A stretch of 64,000 nucleotides of DNA from an uncultured Bacteroidia bacterium (GTDB lineage: Bacteria; Bacteroidota; Bacteroidia; Bacteroidales; UBA932): the NCBI GenBank assembly GCA_902768985.1, contig CACXNA010000004.1, forward strand, positions 1 to 64,000. Direction: 5' to 3'. A model generated the notes under the pieces. It saw only the letters and a program-made list of their open reading frames with translations. It was not told where the DNA came from and did not search any database. The translations under genes and the position numbers were made by a program. Of this stretch, positions 55,225 to 63,438 are shown piece by piece. Positions within the stretch are counted from its first letter, which is position 1. Each line of letters starts with the position of its first letter.

Positions 55225-56649
55225 ATGTTCGAGGATTTCAGATTACGCGTATTTGAGCGGGTCGCTGAGCTGGGGAGCTTCACGGCGGCCGCCAAGGCCC
55301 TGGGCATCTCCCAGCCGGCCGTCAGCCAGCATGTTTCGGAATTGGAGAAAACCGTCGGCGGCGCGCTGTTCGAGCGCGGCCGCGGGCGCGTGGAGCCGAC
55401 CGCGCGCGGCCGCCTGTTCCTGGAGCACGCCCGCACCATCCTGGCGGGCTACAAGGCGATGGACAGCGAATTCCGCGTGCCGGAGAGCATTCTCCTGCAC
55501 CACGTGCTGCTGAACGGACGCAAGACGAATATCCTCATCCGGCAGGACCGCTTCGCGGACCTGGACGCCCCGGAGGACACGCCGGCCGACCGCGTGATCG
55601 AGGCGGACGGCCTGGCCATCCTGCCTTCCTTCTACAATACGCACAACCACGCGGCCATGACGCTCATGCGCGGCATGGCGGACGACCTGCCGCTGCAGGA
55701 GTGGCTGCAGGAGCACGTATGGCCCTTCGAGGCCAACCTGACCCCGGACGACATCCGGCACGGCAACGAGTTGGCTGTCCGGGAGATGGTCGCCAACGGT
55801 TCCACTTTCTTCTCGGACATGTACTTCGACCCCGAGGAGGCCATGGCCCCGGTCGAGGCCGCAGGCATCCGCGCCGCCATCGGCATCACCATCCTGGACG
55901 GTCACCCGAAATCGCAGGCGGAGGCCCTCAAGGACTACATCAAGAACTGGCAGGACCCCACCGGAGGCCGCATCCAGCTGGTGATGTGTCCGCATTCCGT
56001 CTATACCGTCAGCGGCGAGCGGATCAAGCGCAGCGTCAACTTCGCCCGCCACCACGACATGCTGATCCACATCCACCTCAGCGAGACGCGCCGTGAGGTC
56101 GAGGACTGCATCAAGGCGCACGGCACCACGCCGGTGCGCTACCTCGACAAGCTGGGCGTCCTGGGTCCGGACATCATCGCCGCCCACTGCGTGCACGTGG
56201 ACGCCGAGGAATGGAAGATTCTCGCGAAGAACGGCGTCACCATCGCCCACTGCCCCTGCTCCAACATGAAGCTGGGCAGCGGCCGCTTCCCCTACGAGCT
56301 GGCGATCGAATCCGGCTGCCGCATCACCCTGGGCACGGACGGCGTATCGTCCAACAACAACCTCGACATGCGCGAGGAAATGAAATTCGCGGCCCTGCTG
56401 GCCAAGCTCAACGGCGACACGACCCTGCTCCCCGCCGACGAGATCTTCCGCTGGGCCACGCGCAACGGCGCCGAATTCTTCGGCATCGACGCCGGTGAGA
56501 TCGCCAAGGGCAAACAGGCGGACGCCATCCTCATCGACCTCGGCGCCCCGTCCATGCAGCCCTGCCACAACCTGATTTCAAACTGGGTCTACTCAGCAGA
56601 CACATCCGTCATCCGCTACCGCTTCTGCGCCGGACGGATCTTGAAATAG
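55225..56649 (+). CDS. LysR-type HTH domain fused to an amidohydrolase (adenosine/MTA/SAH deaminase-like)
   Basis: 474 residues in one uninterrupted frame. Residues 3-62 are a classical LysR winged HTH (SFTAAAKALGISQPAVSQHVSELE) and 63-90 its linker helix. No LysR effector domain follows. From about 91 the chain becomes a metal-dependent amidohydrolase: FYNTHNHAAM (HxH metal ligands, about 139-142), HIHLSETRREV (third His and catalytic Glu, about 282-288), HCVHVDAEE and GTDGVSSNNN (metal Asp, about 372). All ligands are intact, as in 5'-deoxyadenosine/MTA/SAH deaminases. This implies an enzyme that also binds DNA, or a regulator using the enzyme fold as sensor. It has its own -7 box. Confidence 0.9.
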   Translation: MFEDFRLRVFERVAELGSFTAAAKALGISQPAVSQHVSELEKTVGGALFERGRGRVEPTARGRLFLEHARTILAGYKAMDSEFRVPESILLHHVLLNGRKTNILIRQDRFADLDAPEDTPADRVIEADGLAILPSFYNTHNHAAMTLMRGMADDLPLQEWLQEHVWPFEANLTPDDIRHGNELAVREMVANGSTFFSDMYFDPEEAMAPVEAAGIRAAIGITILDGHPKSQAEALKDYIKNWQDPTGGRIQLVMCPHSVYTVSGERIKRSVNFARHHDMLIHIHLSETRREVEDCIKAHGTTPVRYLDKLGVLGPDIIAAHCVHVDAEEWKILAKNGVTIAHCPCSNMKLGSGRFPYELAIESGCRITLGTDGVSSNNNLDMREEMKFAALLAKLNGDTTLLPADEIFRWATRNGAEFFGIDAGEIAKGKQADAILIDLGAPSMQPCHNLISNWVYSADTSVIRYRFCAGRILK

Positions 56650-56685
56650 AAAAAGGGAGCCCCGCTTGGGACTCCCTTACTTTTT
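56650..56685. terminator. Bidirectional terminator between amidohydrolase and ferredoxin genes
   Basis: AAGGGAGCCCC (plus) and GGGACTCCCTT form an imperfect stem around GCTT. A T run follows on the plus strand (TTACTTTTT) and on the minus strand (TTTTTC). It serves both convergent genes. Confidence 0.8.
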
Positions 56686-56702
56686 AAGACACTTGTGCGT
56701 GA

Positions 56703-56876
56703 CTACTCGGCCGGAGCGATGGCGCCCATCGGGCAAGCATCGGCGCAGGTACCGCAGTCGATGCAGACGTTCGGGTCGATGGTGTAGACATCACCCTCCT
56801 GGATAGCGCCGGAAGGGCATTCACCCTGGCAAGTACCACATGCCACGCAGGTGTCGGGATTGATCTTGTAAGCCAT
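56703..56876 (-). CDS. 2[4Fe-4S] ferredoxin
   Basis: 57-residue clostridial-type ferredoxin with CVACGTCQGECP and CIDCGTCADACP, each giving four ligands to two cubane clusters. It is the low-potential electron carrier expected to accept electrons from the PFOR of 46840-50370. Acidic, soluble and full length. It has its own minus-strand promoter TACTTTTG at 56934-56927, with a leader of about 45-50 nt. Confidence 0.97.
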   Translation of the reverse strand: MAYKINPDTCVACGTCQGECPSGAIQEGDVYTIDPNVCIDCGTCADACPMGAIAPAE

Positions 56877-56926
56877 TATCAGTAAAATTTAGTGTGTGTT
56901 CGGTCCGTTATTTGCAAAAACCGGGA

Positions 56927-56955
56927 CAAAAGTAATCATTTTTTTCGTAAATTTG
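56927..56955. promoter_or_regulatory. Divergent -7 boxes for ferredoxin and DUF1573 genes
   Basis: Minus-strand TACTTTTG (56934-56927) and plus-strand TAAATTTG (56948-56955), 5 nt before the ATG at 56961. The plus box predicts a nearly leaderless DUF1573-parE transcript. Confidence 0.5.
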
Positions 56956-56960
56956 CAGAT

Positions 56961-57320
56961 ATGAAAACGCTTTTGACAATCTTGCTTGCTGCCGCGCTTG
57001 CAGCACCCATCCAGTTTGACAAAACTGTACACGACTTTGGCGAGATCAGCACCAAAGCCGGCAAGCAGACCTGCACCTTTACCGTGACCAACGACGCAGA
57101 CGAGGACCTCTCGATCCTGGCCGTTGTCCCTTCCTGCGGATGCACCGACGTCGTGTGGACGCGCGAAGCCATCGCTCCGGGCGCCAAGGGCGAAATCAAA
57201 GCCACCTACTCCAACGACGAAGGTACGGGCACCTTCGACAAGACCCTGACGGTCTACACCTCCGCGCAGAAGAAACCCGTCATCCTGCACCTCAAAGGTT
57301 CAGTCAAGAATGCCAAATAA
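56961..57320 (+). CDS. DUF1573 family secreted protein
   Basis: 119 residues with a short hydrophobic N-terminus (signal-like, 1-15). An immunoglobulin-like DUF1573 domain follows: FDKTVHDFGEIS, TFTVTNDADEDLSI, PSCGCTDV and IAPGAKGEIKATY. The CGCT motif is typical of the family. Function unknown; common in Bacteroidetes. Its last 11 nt overlap the start of parE, so it is transcribed with it. An upstream in-frame start lies before the promoter and is rejected. Confidence 0.85.
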   Translation: MKTLLTILLAAALAAPIQFDKTVHDFGEISTKAGKQTCTFTVTNDADEDLSILAVVPSCGCTDVVWTREAIAPGAKGEIKATYSNDEGTGTFDKTLTVYTSAQKKPVILHLKGSVKNAK

Positions 57321-59214
57321 CAGCAACTACACAGACGACAACATACGCACCCTCGAAGGCGTACAGCACGTACGCCTTCGTCCGGGTATGTACATCGGCC
57401 GACTCGGCAACGGTAACAACCCGGGCGACGGCATCTACGTTCTCCTGAAAGAAATCGTGGACAATTCCATCGACGAATTCGCGATGGGATTCGGCAAGGA
57501 GATCCGCATCGACATCAACGAAAACGAAGTCACCGTGCGCGACTTCGGCCGCGGCATCCCCCTCGATTCCGTGATCAAGGCCGTGAGCATCCTCAACACC
57601 GGCGGCAAGTTCGACGACAAGGTCTTCAAGAAGTCCGTCGGCCTCAACGGCGTCGGCACCAAGGCCGTCAACGCCCTCTCCGAGAGCTTCTACGTCTGCT
57701 CCCACCGCGACGGCGAAAGCTCCTGGGCGCGCTTCGAGCGCGGCGAGCTGAAGGACAGCGGCAAGGAGAAGACCACGGAGAAGAACGGCACGCTCGTCAC
57801 CTTCACGCCGGACAAGATGATGTTCGGCGAATACGCCTTCAACATGGACTTCGTGGAGACGATGGTCAAGAACTATTCTTACCTCAAGAAAGGCCTGACC
57901 CTCCTCCTCAACGGCACGCCCTACAAGTCCGAGAACGGCCTGCTGGACCTCGTGAACGAGAACCTGCTCAGCGACGAGCCGCTCTACCCGCCCATCCACC
58001 TGGAGGGCGAGGACATCGAGATCGTCCTCAGCCACAGCAACGCCTACGGCGAGAACATCTCCTCCTTCGTCAACGGCCAGAACACCCGCGACGGCGGCAC
58101 GCACCTCGCCGCCTACCGCGAGGCCATCGCCAAGACCCTGAAGGAATTCTTCAAGAAGAATTATGACCCCACCGACTGCCGCCAGGGCGTCGTGGGCGCC
58201 ATCAGCATCCAGATCCAGGAGCCGAACTTCGAAGGCCAGACCAAGACGAAGCTCGGATCCAACTACATGTGGGAGAAGCAGTTCCACGATGAGAGCGGCG
58301 CGCTCAAGACCGACATCGGCCCGACCATCCGCTCCTACGTGAACGACTTCGTCGCCAAGAACCTGGACAACTACCTGCGCATCCACAAGGAGATCGTCCC
58401 CGTGATCGAGGAGAAGATCAAATCCTCCCAGAAGGAGCGCGAAGAGATCAGCGGCATCCAGAAGAAGACGCGCGAGCGCAACAAGCGCACCAACGTCTAC
58501 AACCCCAAGCTGCGCGACTGCCGCTACCACTACAACGACAAAGTGACCGAGAAGACGCAGGAGAACATCGAAGCCTCCTCCATCTTCATCACGGAGGGCG
58601 ACTCCGCAAGCGGAACGATCACCAAGGCGCGCAACGCCAACTACCAGGCGGTCTTCTCGCTGCGCGGCAAGCCGCTCAACTGTTATAAGGAAAAACGCAA
58701 GAAGTTTGCGGAGAACGAAGAGCTGAACCTGCTTATCTCAGCCCTCGGCATCGAGGACGACCTCGAAGGCCTCCGCTACAACAACATCATCGTGGCGACC
58801 GATGCCGATGACGACGGCATGCACATCCGCCTGCTGATGCTGACCTTCTTTATGAAATACTACCCCGACCTGATCCGGCGCGGCCACGTGTACATCCTCC
58901 AGACGCCGCTCTTCCGCGTGCGCAACAAGAAGGAGAGCCACTACTGCTACAACCAGGAAGAAAAGGAAAAGGCGCTCAAGTCCCTCAAGACCGGCGCCGA
59001 AATCACCCGATTCAAAGGTTTGGGAGAAATCTCTTCTGACGAATTCGTCCACTTCATCGGTCCGGAAATGCGCCTCGACCTCGTCAAGATCGCCGAGGAG
59101 GAGTCCATCGCGAACATCATGGCGTTCTACATGGGTGACAACACCCTCGACCGCCAGAACTTCATCCGCGCCAACCTCCGCTCCGAAGAGGAACTGGAAG
59201 ACGTCAACATCTAG
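57310..59214 (+). CDS. parE: DNA topoisomerase IV subunit B
   Basis: 634 residues. ATPase (GHKL) domain with IVDNSIDEFAMGF (Asn/Asp), DFGRGIPLD and GLNGVGTKAVNAL, a transducer domain, and the TOPRIM domain with EGDSASG and the acidic DADDDGMHIR (metal site), then RFKGLGEI. The length fits ParE (about 630) rather than GyrB (about 650 or more with a tail). It decatenates chromosomes together with ParC, which is not in this window. Starts 11 nt inside the DUF1573 gene. Ends with a 4-nt overlap (CTAG) with the convergent response-regulator gene. Confidence 0.93.
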   Translation: MPNNSNYTDDNIRTLEGVQHVRLRPGMYIGRLGNGNNPGDGIYVLLKEIVDNSIDEFAMGFGKEIRIDINENEVTVRDFGRGIPLDSVIKAVSILNTGGKFDDKVFKKSVGLNGVGTKAVNALSESFYVCSHRDGESSWARFERGELKDSGKEKTTEKNGTLVTFTPDKMMFGEYAFNMDFVETMVKNYSYLKKGLTLLLNGTPYKSENGLLDLVNENLLSDEPLYPPIHLEGEDIEIVLSHSNAYGENISSFVNGQNTRDGGTHLAAYREAIAKTLKEFFKKNYDPTDCRQGVVGAISIQIQEPNFEGQTKTKLGSNYMWEKQFHDESGALKTDIGPTIRSYVNDFVAKNLDNYLRIHKEIVPVIEEKIKSSQKEREEISGIQKKTRERNKRTNVYNPKLRDCRYHYNDKVTEKTQENIEASSIFITEGDSASGTITKARNANYQAVFSLRGKPLNCYKEKRKKFAENEELNLLISALGIEDDLEGLRYNNIIVATDADDDGMHIRLLMLTFFMKYYPDLIRRGHVYILQTPLFRVRNKKESHYCYNQEEKEKALKSLKTGAEITRFKGLGEISSDEFVHFIGPEMRLDLVKIAEEESIANIMAFYMGDNTLDRQNFIRANLRSEEELEDVNI

Positions 59215-59621
59215 CCCTTAGGCACAAACTCCAGCTGCGTAAAGACGCTGTTGAGCAGTTTCTCCATGATGATTGGCTTCATGATGAAGTCGTTCGCTCC
59301 GAGATCGAATCCCTTCACCACGTCCTCGTTCGAGTTGAGCGCGGACAGGATGACGATGCGGATATCCGCCGTGGCGGAATCCGCCCGCAGGCGTTTGATA
59401 ACTTCAAAGCCGTCTATGCCGGGCATCATCAGATCCAGGAGGATCAAGTCCGGTTTGCGCGAGGCCACGGCGTCCAGCGCTTGCTGGCCGTTGGCGGCCG
59501 TACGGATTTCAAATTTGAAACGGGACAGCATCTTCTGCACCAGCAGCAGGTTCAGCGGAATGTCATCCACTGCCAGGATGTTGTAGTTTGAATAATCGCG
59601 GTTCAGATCAAAAGCAGGCAT
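59211..59621 (-). CDS. Single-domain response regulator
   Basis: 136 residues, receiver domain only: acidic pair AVDD (about 18-19), phospho-acceptor Asp in LLDLMMPG (about 61), Ser in ILSALN and Lys in IMKPI. No output domain. It lies 16 nt downstream of the histidine kinase gene and is probably phosphorylated by that kinase. Confidence 0.93.
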   Translation of the reverse strand: MPAFDLNRDYSNYNILAVDDIPLNLLLVQKMLSRFKFEIRTAANGQQALDAVASRKPDLILLDLMMPGIDGFEVIKRLRADSATADIRIVILSALNSNEDVVKGFDLGANDFIMKPIIMEKLLNSVFTQLEFVPKG

Positions 59622-59637
59622 GATCTATAGTTAGTTA

Positions 59638-61626
59638 TTAGTTAGTTGATGGTGTATTGTCTTCTAGCTGCGGCGGCTCGACGGGCACCTCGAAAACGAA
59701 GCGCGCGCCTCCGGCCGTATATGTGGTATCCAGGTAAACCGAGGCGCCCATGCGCCCGGCGATGTCGCGGCAAATGCTCAGGCCCAGGCCCGTCCCCTGG
59801 ACGAAATCGTTCAACTTCGTAAAGCGTTCGAAGATGTGCTCAGCCTGGTCGGCGGGAACGCCGGGGCCCGTGTCCGTCACGAAGTAGGACACGTAGCCGG
59901 GGCGGCTCGTCAGCGAGCTGGACAGGCGGATCTCCCCTTCCTTCGTATGCTTGCAGGAATTGGTCAGCAGGTTGATGAGGATCTGCTGCACGCGGCGCGG
60001 GTCCGTCTGGAACGTGAACGGTTCCTCCGACTCCGGCGCGTAGTACATCTTCACGCCCGGCTGCAGGCGGTGCTCCGCGCTGCGGATCGCAGCCTGCGCG
60101 ATGAAGTTCATCTCCCCTTCCTCGTAGGTGATCCGGTACTTGCCGGCATCCATCGCGGAAGCGTTGAGGATGTCGTCCAGCAACATCGTCAACATCTTGG
60201 TATTGTTGATGATATGATCGGAGAATTCCGCCTTCTCCTCCTCCGGGAAGGATCCGTCCGGTAGCGCGAGCAGCTGTGAGAAGCCCACGATGGCATTCAG
60301 CGGTGTTCGCACTTCATGGCTCATATTCTGTACAAACCGGGTCTTGGCCGCATTGGCCAGCTCCACCTGTTCGTTCGCTTCCTTCAGCTCCCGGATTCGT
60401 TCTTCGTCCATCTCCCGCGCCTTGCGCAGGTTGCGGTTGTGCACCCAGAAGAAGCCGGACGAGACGAGCAGGATCACCATGACCAGGAACTCCACCAGGC
60501 GCGTAGCCATCAGCACCTCTTGGTTCTTCTCGGTCAGCTGCCGGTTCAGCGAGTAATTCTGATAGCGCCCGGAAGCCTCCTCGAGACGCATGTTGTTGAC
60601 CCTGGACAACATGTATTGCATCTCCTCATAGCGCTTGCGCATCATCGTGAGGGAAATGTCATACTGCCCCCACTGCGCGGCCAGGCGACCCAGGAACAGC
60701 TGCTGGCGGGGCAGCGCCAGCGTGTCCATCAGCGCCTGCGACGGCCGCGCGTTGTGCACCACCGCGTCCACGCACGCGAAGAACTCCTCGCCCGTGCGGA
60801 AGAAAGAGCGGAAAGCCGAATCGTTCAGGCAGTAGTCCCGCTTGCGTTCGTATTCGGCCACATCCTTGTCGAACGCGGCAATCTGGGCCTGGTAGTACGA
60901 GCAGCGGAGCGTGTCCAGGTGCGCCTGGGCGGCCTCCGCCGCCTTGTTGTAGAACAGGCGGCTCGAATCCTCGGAGAAGTCGTACGTGTCCGCCAGGTCG
61001 CAGTACGTACGCGTGACGGGCTGCCGCCGGACATCCGGGTCCTTCGACTCCGCATACAGGTCCAGCGCCTGCAGGAGGTAAAACCGCGTATTCACGATAT
61101 CCCCCTGCTGCATGTACATCTGGGCCAGGAAACGGAGGGCCTGCCACTCGCCGTAGTCGTTGTTCTCCTGCTCGGACTCCTTCAGCATCTCGTCCAGCAG
61201 GTCGAACGCCGCCGTAATCTGCCGCGAGTCGAAGTAGTAATTCTGCGCCAGGTCGTAGGAGTAGTAGTAATACTGGGTGTATCCCATTTCGCGGGCCACT
61301 TCCCGCAGTTTGTCAAACGCCTCGTCCACCTGCCGGTTCATCTGGAGACGCTGCTCCATGGGAACGTTTACGCCCACCCGGCAAATCCGCCGGAGGGCAA
61401 AGACATAGTAGAGCGTTTGGGCCTTGGTGTCGCCCCGCTCGATCGCCGTCGCCAGCAGGTCGGCGTTGATCTCGTCGAAATCCTCGGCCGCCGGATCATC
61501 CACTACCGCCTCCACCCGCTGCAGGATCGCATAGCAGACGTCGTCGATTTCGTAGGGATTATTCTGCGCGGCGGACGGCCAGACGGCCGCCAGCAGACAC
61601 AGGCATGCGAGGACAAAACGTTTCAT
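59638..61626 (-). CDS. Sensor histidine kinase with periplasmic helical-repeat domain
   Basis: 662 residues. Signal peptide (about 1-20, WPSAAQ). A large periplasmic TPR-like helical region (25-390), one membrane helix (about 400-420), a short coiled coil, then HisKA with [20 protein letters not shown] (His near 453) and HATPase with [25 protein letters not shown] and GTGLGLSI. No receiver is fused. The ATG at 61626 is chosen since an upstream TTG lies inside the -7 box TATCTTTG (61640-61633); the messenger would have almost no leader. Divergent from an AraC-HTH gene. Confidence 0.92.
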   Translation of the reverse strand: MKRFVLACLCLLAAVWPSAAQNNPYEIDDVCYAILQRVEAVVDDPAAEDFDEINADLLATAIERGDTKAQTLYYVFALRRICRVGVNVPMEQRLQMNRQVDEAFDKLREVAREMGYTQYYYYSYDLAQNYYFDSRQITAAFDLLDEMLKESEQENNDYGEWQALRFLAQMYMQQGDIVNTRFYLLQALDLYAESKDPDVRRQPVTRTYCDLADTYDFSEDSSRLFYNKAAEAAQAHLDTLRCSYYQAQIAAFDKDVAEYERKRDYCLNDSAFRSFFRTGEEFFACVDAVVHNARPSQALMDTLALPRQQLFLGRLAAQWGQYDISLTMMRKRYEEMQYMLSRVNNMRLEEASGRYQNYSLNRQLTEKNQEVLMATRLVEFLVMVILLVSSGFFWVHNRNLRKAREMDEERIRELKEANEQVELANAAKTRFVQNMSHEVRTPLNAIVGFSQLLALPDGSFPEEEKAEFSDHIINNTKMLTMLLDDILNASAMDAGKYRITYEEGEMNFIAQAAIRSAEHRLQPGVKMYYAPESEEPFTFQTDPRRVQQILINLLTNSCKHTKEGEIRLSSSLTSRPGYVSYFVTDTGPGVPADQAEHIFERFTKLNDFVQGTGLGLSICRDIAGRMGASVYLDTTYTAGGARFVFEVPVEPPQLEDNTPSTN

Positions 61627-61632
61627 GTTGGT

Positions 61633-61722
61633 CAAAGATAGAAATTTTTTGATATAATCAAAATGATTGTCTCCGGCAGCAAAACAAATAGAACGATTTG
61701 TTGAAGAAATTCCCTACCTTTG
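61633..61722. promoter_or_regulatory. Divergent -7 boxes for the kinase and AraC-HTH genes
   Basis: Minus-strand TATCTTTG (61640-61633) lies 6 nt before the kinase ATG. Plus-strand TACCTTTG (61715-61722) lies 19 nt before the AraC-HTH ATG. The 74 bp between the boxes are AT-rich. Confidence 0.55.
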
Positions 61723-61741
61723 TCCAGAAAGAAACCCTGCC

Positions 61742-62080
61742 ATGCCACGCCGCCTCAACGCCGATTTCGAACAGCTCGTCATCGAGCAACGCGCCTATCT
61801 GGAGCCGCATCCCACGGTGACGGAAGTGGCCCGGCGACTGCGGACCAACAAGACGTATATCTCCCGACTGGTCAACGAAGTATACGGCATGTCCTTCTCC
61901 GACCTGGTCCATTCGCTCCGCGCCCGCTACGCCCGGCAGTACCTGGCCGAACACCCCGGCGCCCGCCAGGAGGAGGTCGCCGCAGCCTGCGGCTATGCGA
62001 GCGTCTACAGCTTCAACCGTTCTTTCAAAAAGGCCACGGACCTCACGCCCCGCGAAGCAAAGATGCGGAACGCTTTGTAA
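61742..62080 (+). CDS. Stand-alone AraC-type HTH regulator
   Basis: 112 residues carrying just the double-HTH AraC domain: TVTEVARRLRTNKTYISRLVNEVYGMSFSDLVHSLRARYA, then EVAAACGYASVYSFNRSFKKATDLTPREAKMR. No ligand-binding domain. The pattern is close to the C-terminal output domain of Bacteroidetes hybrid two-component systems. It is divergent from the kinase gene, and this spatial link to the kinase and response regulator may be functional. Confidence 0.92.
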   Translation: MPRRLNADFEQLVIEQRAYLEPHPTVTEVARRLRTNKTYISRLVNEVYGMSFSDLVHSLRARYARQYLAEHPGARQEEVAAACGYASVYSFNRSFKKATDLTPREAKMRNAL

Positions 62081-62096
62081 TTCCGAAAATTATTCC

Positions 62097-62104
62097 TATC
62101 TTTG
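62097..62104 (+). promoter_or_regulatory. -7 box of the rpsF-rpsR-rplI operon
   Basis: TATCTTTG, 47 nt upstream of the rpsF start. A leader with CTTTTTTAGAGGGA follows; no known ribosomal leader structure was recognised. Confidence 0.6.
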
Positions 62105-62151
62105 CAGCCCCTTTTTTAGAGGGACTGTGTATTTATTTAATTATTAACAAA

Positions 62152-62565
62152 ATGATCAAACAGTACGAAACCGTTTTCATTGCAACTCCCGTTTTGTCTG
62201 ACACCCAGATGAAGGAAGCGGTTGCCAAGTACACCCAGCTGATCCGTGACAACGGCGGCGAGATCGTGTACGAAGAGGACTGGGGTCTCAAGCAGCTCGC
62301 TTACCCCATCCAGCACAAGACGTCAGGATTCTATTACCTGATCGAGTTCAAGGCTGACCCGCAGTTCGTGGGCACCCTCGAGACCCAGTATCACCGTGAC
62401 GAGCGCATCCTCCGCTACCTCACCGTAGCCTTGGACAAGAACGCCGTCGCTTACGCCGAGCACCGCCGCCAGACGCGCGCCGCCAAGGCCGCTGCCGCCG
62501 CCGCTGCTCCTCAGCAGGAAGAGGCCCCCAAGGCCGAGGCCGAAGAGATTGAAACCGAAGAATAA
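62152..62565 (+). CDS. rpsF: 30S ribosomal protein S6
   Basis: 137 residues. S6 fold with KQYETVFIATPVLSD, GGEIVYEEDWGLKQLAYPI and RYLTVALDKN. The C-terminal tail is a low-complexity Ala/Glu stretch of about 30 residues, commonly variable in length. S6 sits at the platform of the 30S subunit next to S18. First gene of the conserved S6-S18-L9 operon. Confidence 0.97.
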   Translation: MIKQYETVFIATPVLSDTQMKEAVAKYTQLIRDNGGEIVYEEDWGLKQLAYPIQHKTSGFYYLIEFKADPQFVGTLETQYHRDERILRYLTVALDKNAVAYAEHRRQTRAAKAAAAAAAPQQEEAPKAEAEEIETEE

Positions 62566-62580
62566 TCAGGAGGAATCATT

Positions 62581-62847
62581 ATGGCAAACAACAACGAAAT
62601 CCGTTATCTGAACCCTCCTACCGTAGAGGTTCGCAAGAAGAAATACTGCCGCTTCAAGAAGGCGGGCATCAAGTATGTCGACTACAAGGACGCCGAGTTC
62701 CTCAAGAAGTTCCTCAATGAGCAGGGTAAGATCCTTCCCCGCCGCATCACGGGTACTTCCCTCAAGTTCCAGCGCAAGGTTGCGCAGGCCGTCAAGCGCG
62801 CCCGCTCCCTCGCCCTTCTCCCGTATGTCACCGACCTCCTCAAATAA
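62581..62847 (+). CDS. rpsR: 30S ribosomal protein S18
   Basis: 88 residues with [44 protein letters not shown]18 binds the S6 dimer interface on 16S rRNA. It is 15 nt after rpsF and followed by rplI after 10 nt, the standard operon order. Confidence 0.97.
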   Translation: MANNNEIRYLNPPTVEVRKKKYCRFKKAGIKYVDYKDAEFLKKFLNEQGKILPRRITGTSLKFQRKVAQAVKRARSLALLPYVTDLLK

Positions 62848-62857
62848 TTGAAGCGTT

Positions 62858-63310
62858 ATGAAGATCATTCTCAAGAAAGAAGTTGCCAATCTCGGCGAGG
62901 CCGGAGATGTGGTAGAAGTCAAGACCGGTTACGCGCTCAATTATCTCGTCCCGCAGGGCTACGCCTCCGTCGGCACCCCGTCCGCGCTCAAGCAGCACGC
63001 CGAGACCCTTCGCCAGCGCGCCCACAAGGAAGCCAAGCTGGTTGCTGACGCCCAGGCCCTCGCCGCCAAGATCGAGGCCGTGGAAGTGAAGCTGACCGCC
63101 AAGGTCGGCGAGAGCGGCAAGCTCTATGGCGCCGTGACCGCCGCCCAGGTGGCCGAGGCCCTCGCCGCCGCCGGCGTCGAGGTCGACAAGAAGAACGTCA
63201 CCGTTCCTGAGATCAAGGAAGTCGGTGAGTTCGAAGGCAAGGTGAAGTGCTACAAGGGCGTCTTCGCCAAGATCAAGGTCCTCGTGGAGGCCGAAGCCGC
63301 TGCCGAATAA
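62858..63310 (+). CDS. rplI: 50S ribosomal protein L9
   Basis: 150 residues. N-terminal RNA-binding domain MKIILKKEVANLGEAGDVVEVKTGYALNYLVP, the long connecting helix (about 40-75), and a C-terminal domain with GKLYGAVT. It binds near the L1 stalk base. Last gene of the operon, followed by an intrinsic terminator. Confidence 0.96.
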   Translation: MKIILKKEVANLGEAGDVVEVKTGYALNYLVPQGYASVGTPSALKQHAETLRQRAHKEAKLVADAQALAAKIEAVEVKLTAKVGESGKLYGAVTAAQVAEALAAAGVEVDKKNVTVPEIKEVGEFEGKVKCYKGVFAKIKVLVEAEAAAE

Positions 63311-63334
63311 TCCTTTTTGGATACAAATACTGAG

Positions 63335-63370
63335 AAAAACAGGCCATTTCGGCCTGTTTTTCTTGTTTTT
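63335..63370 (+). terminator. Terminator of the rpsF-rpsR-rplI operon
   Basis: AAAAACAGGCC (63335-63345) and GGCCTGTTTTT (63351-63361) form a perfect 11-bp stem around ATTTC, followed by CTTGTTTTTT. Confidence 0.92.
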
Positions 63371-63384
63371 TGCTCAATATATGC

Positions 63385-63414
63385 GCTAATCTGACGAAAT
63401 ATTAGCTATATTTG
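63385..63414 (+). promoter_or_regulatory. -7 box with an upstream inverted repeat, sugar transferase gene
   Basis: TATATTTG at 63407-63414. GCTAAT (63385-63390) and ATTAGC (63401-63406) form 6-bp inverted arms directly upstream of it. It lies 24 nt before the ATG at 63439; the arms overlap the spacer and may be an operator. Confidence 0.45.
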
Positions 63415-63438
63415 TTGAACCACATTAAGACGAACACT

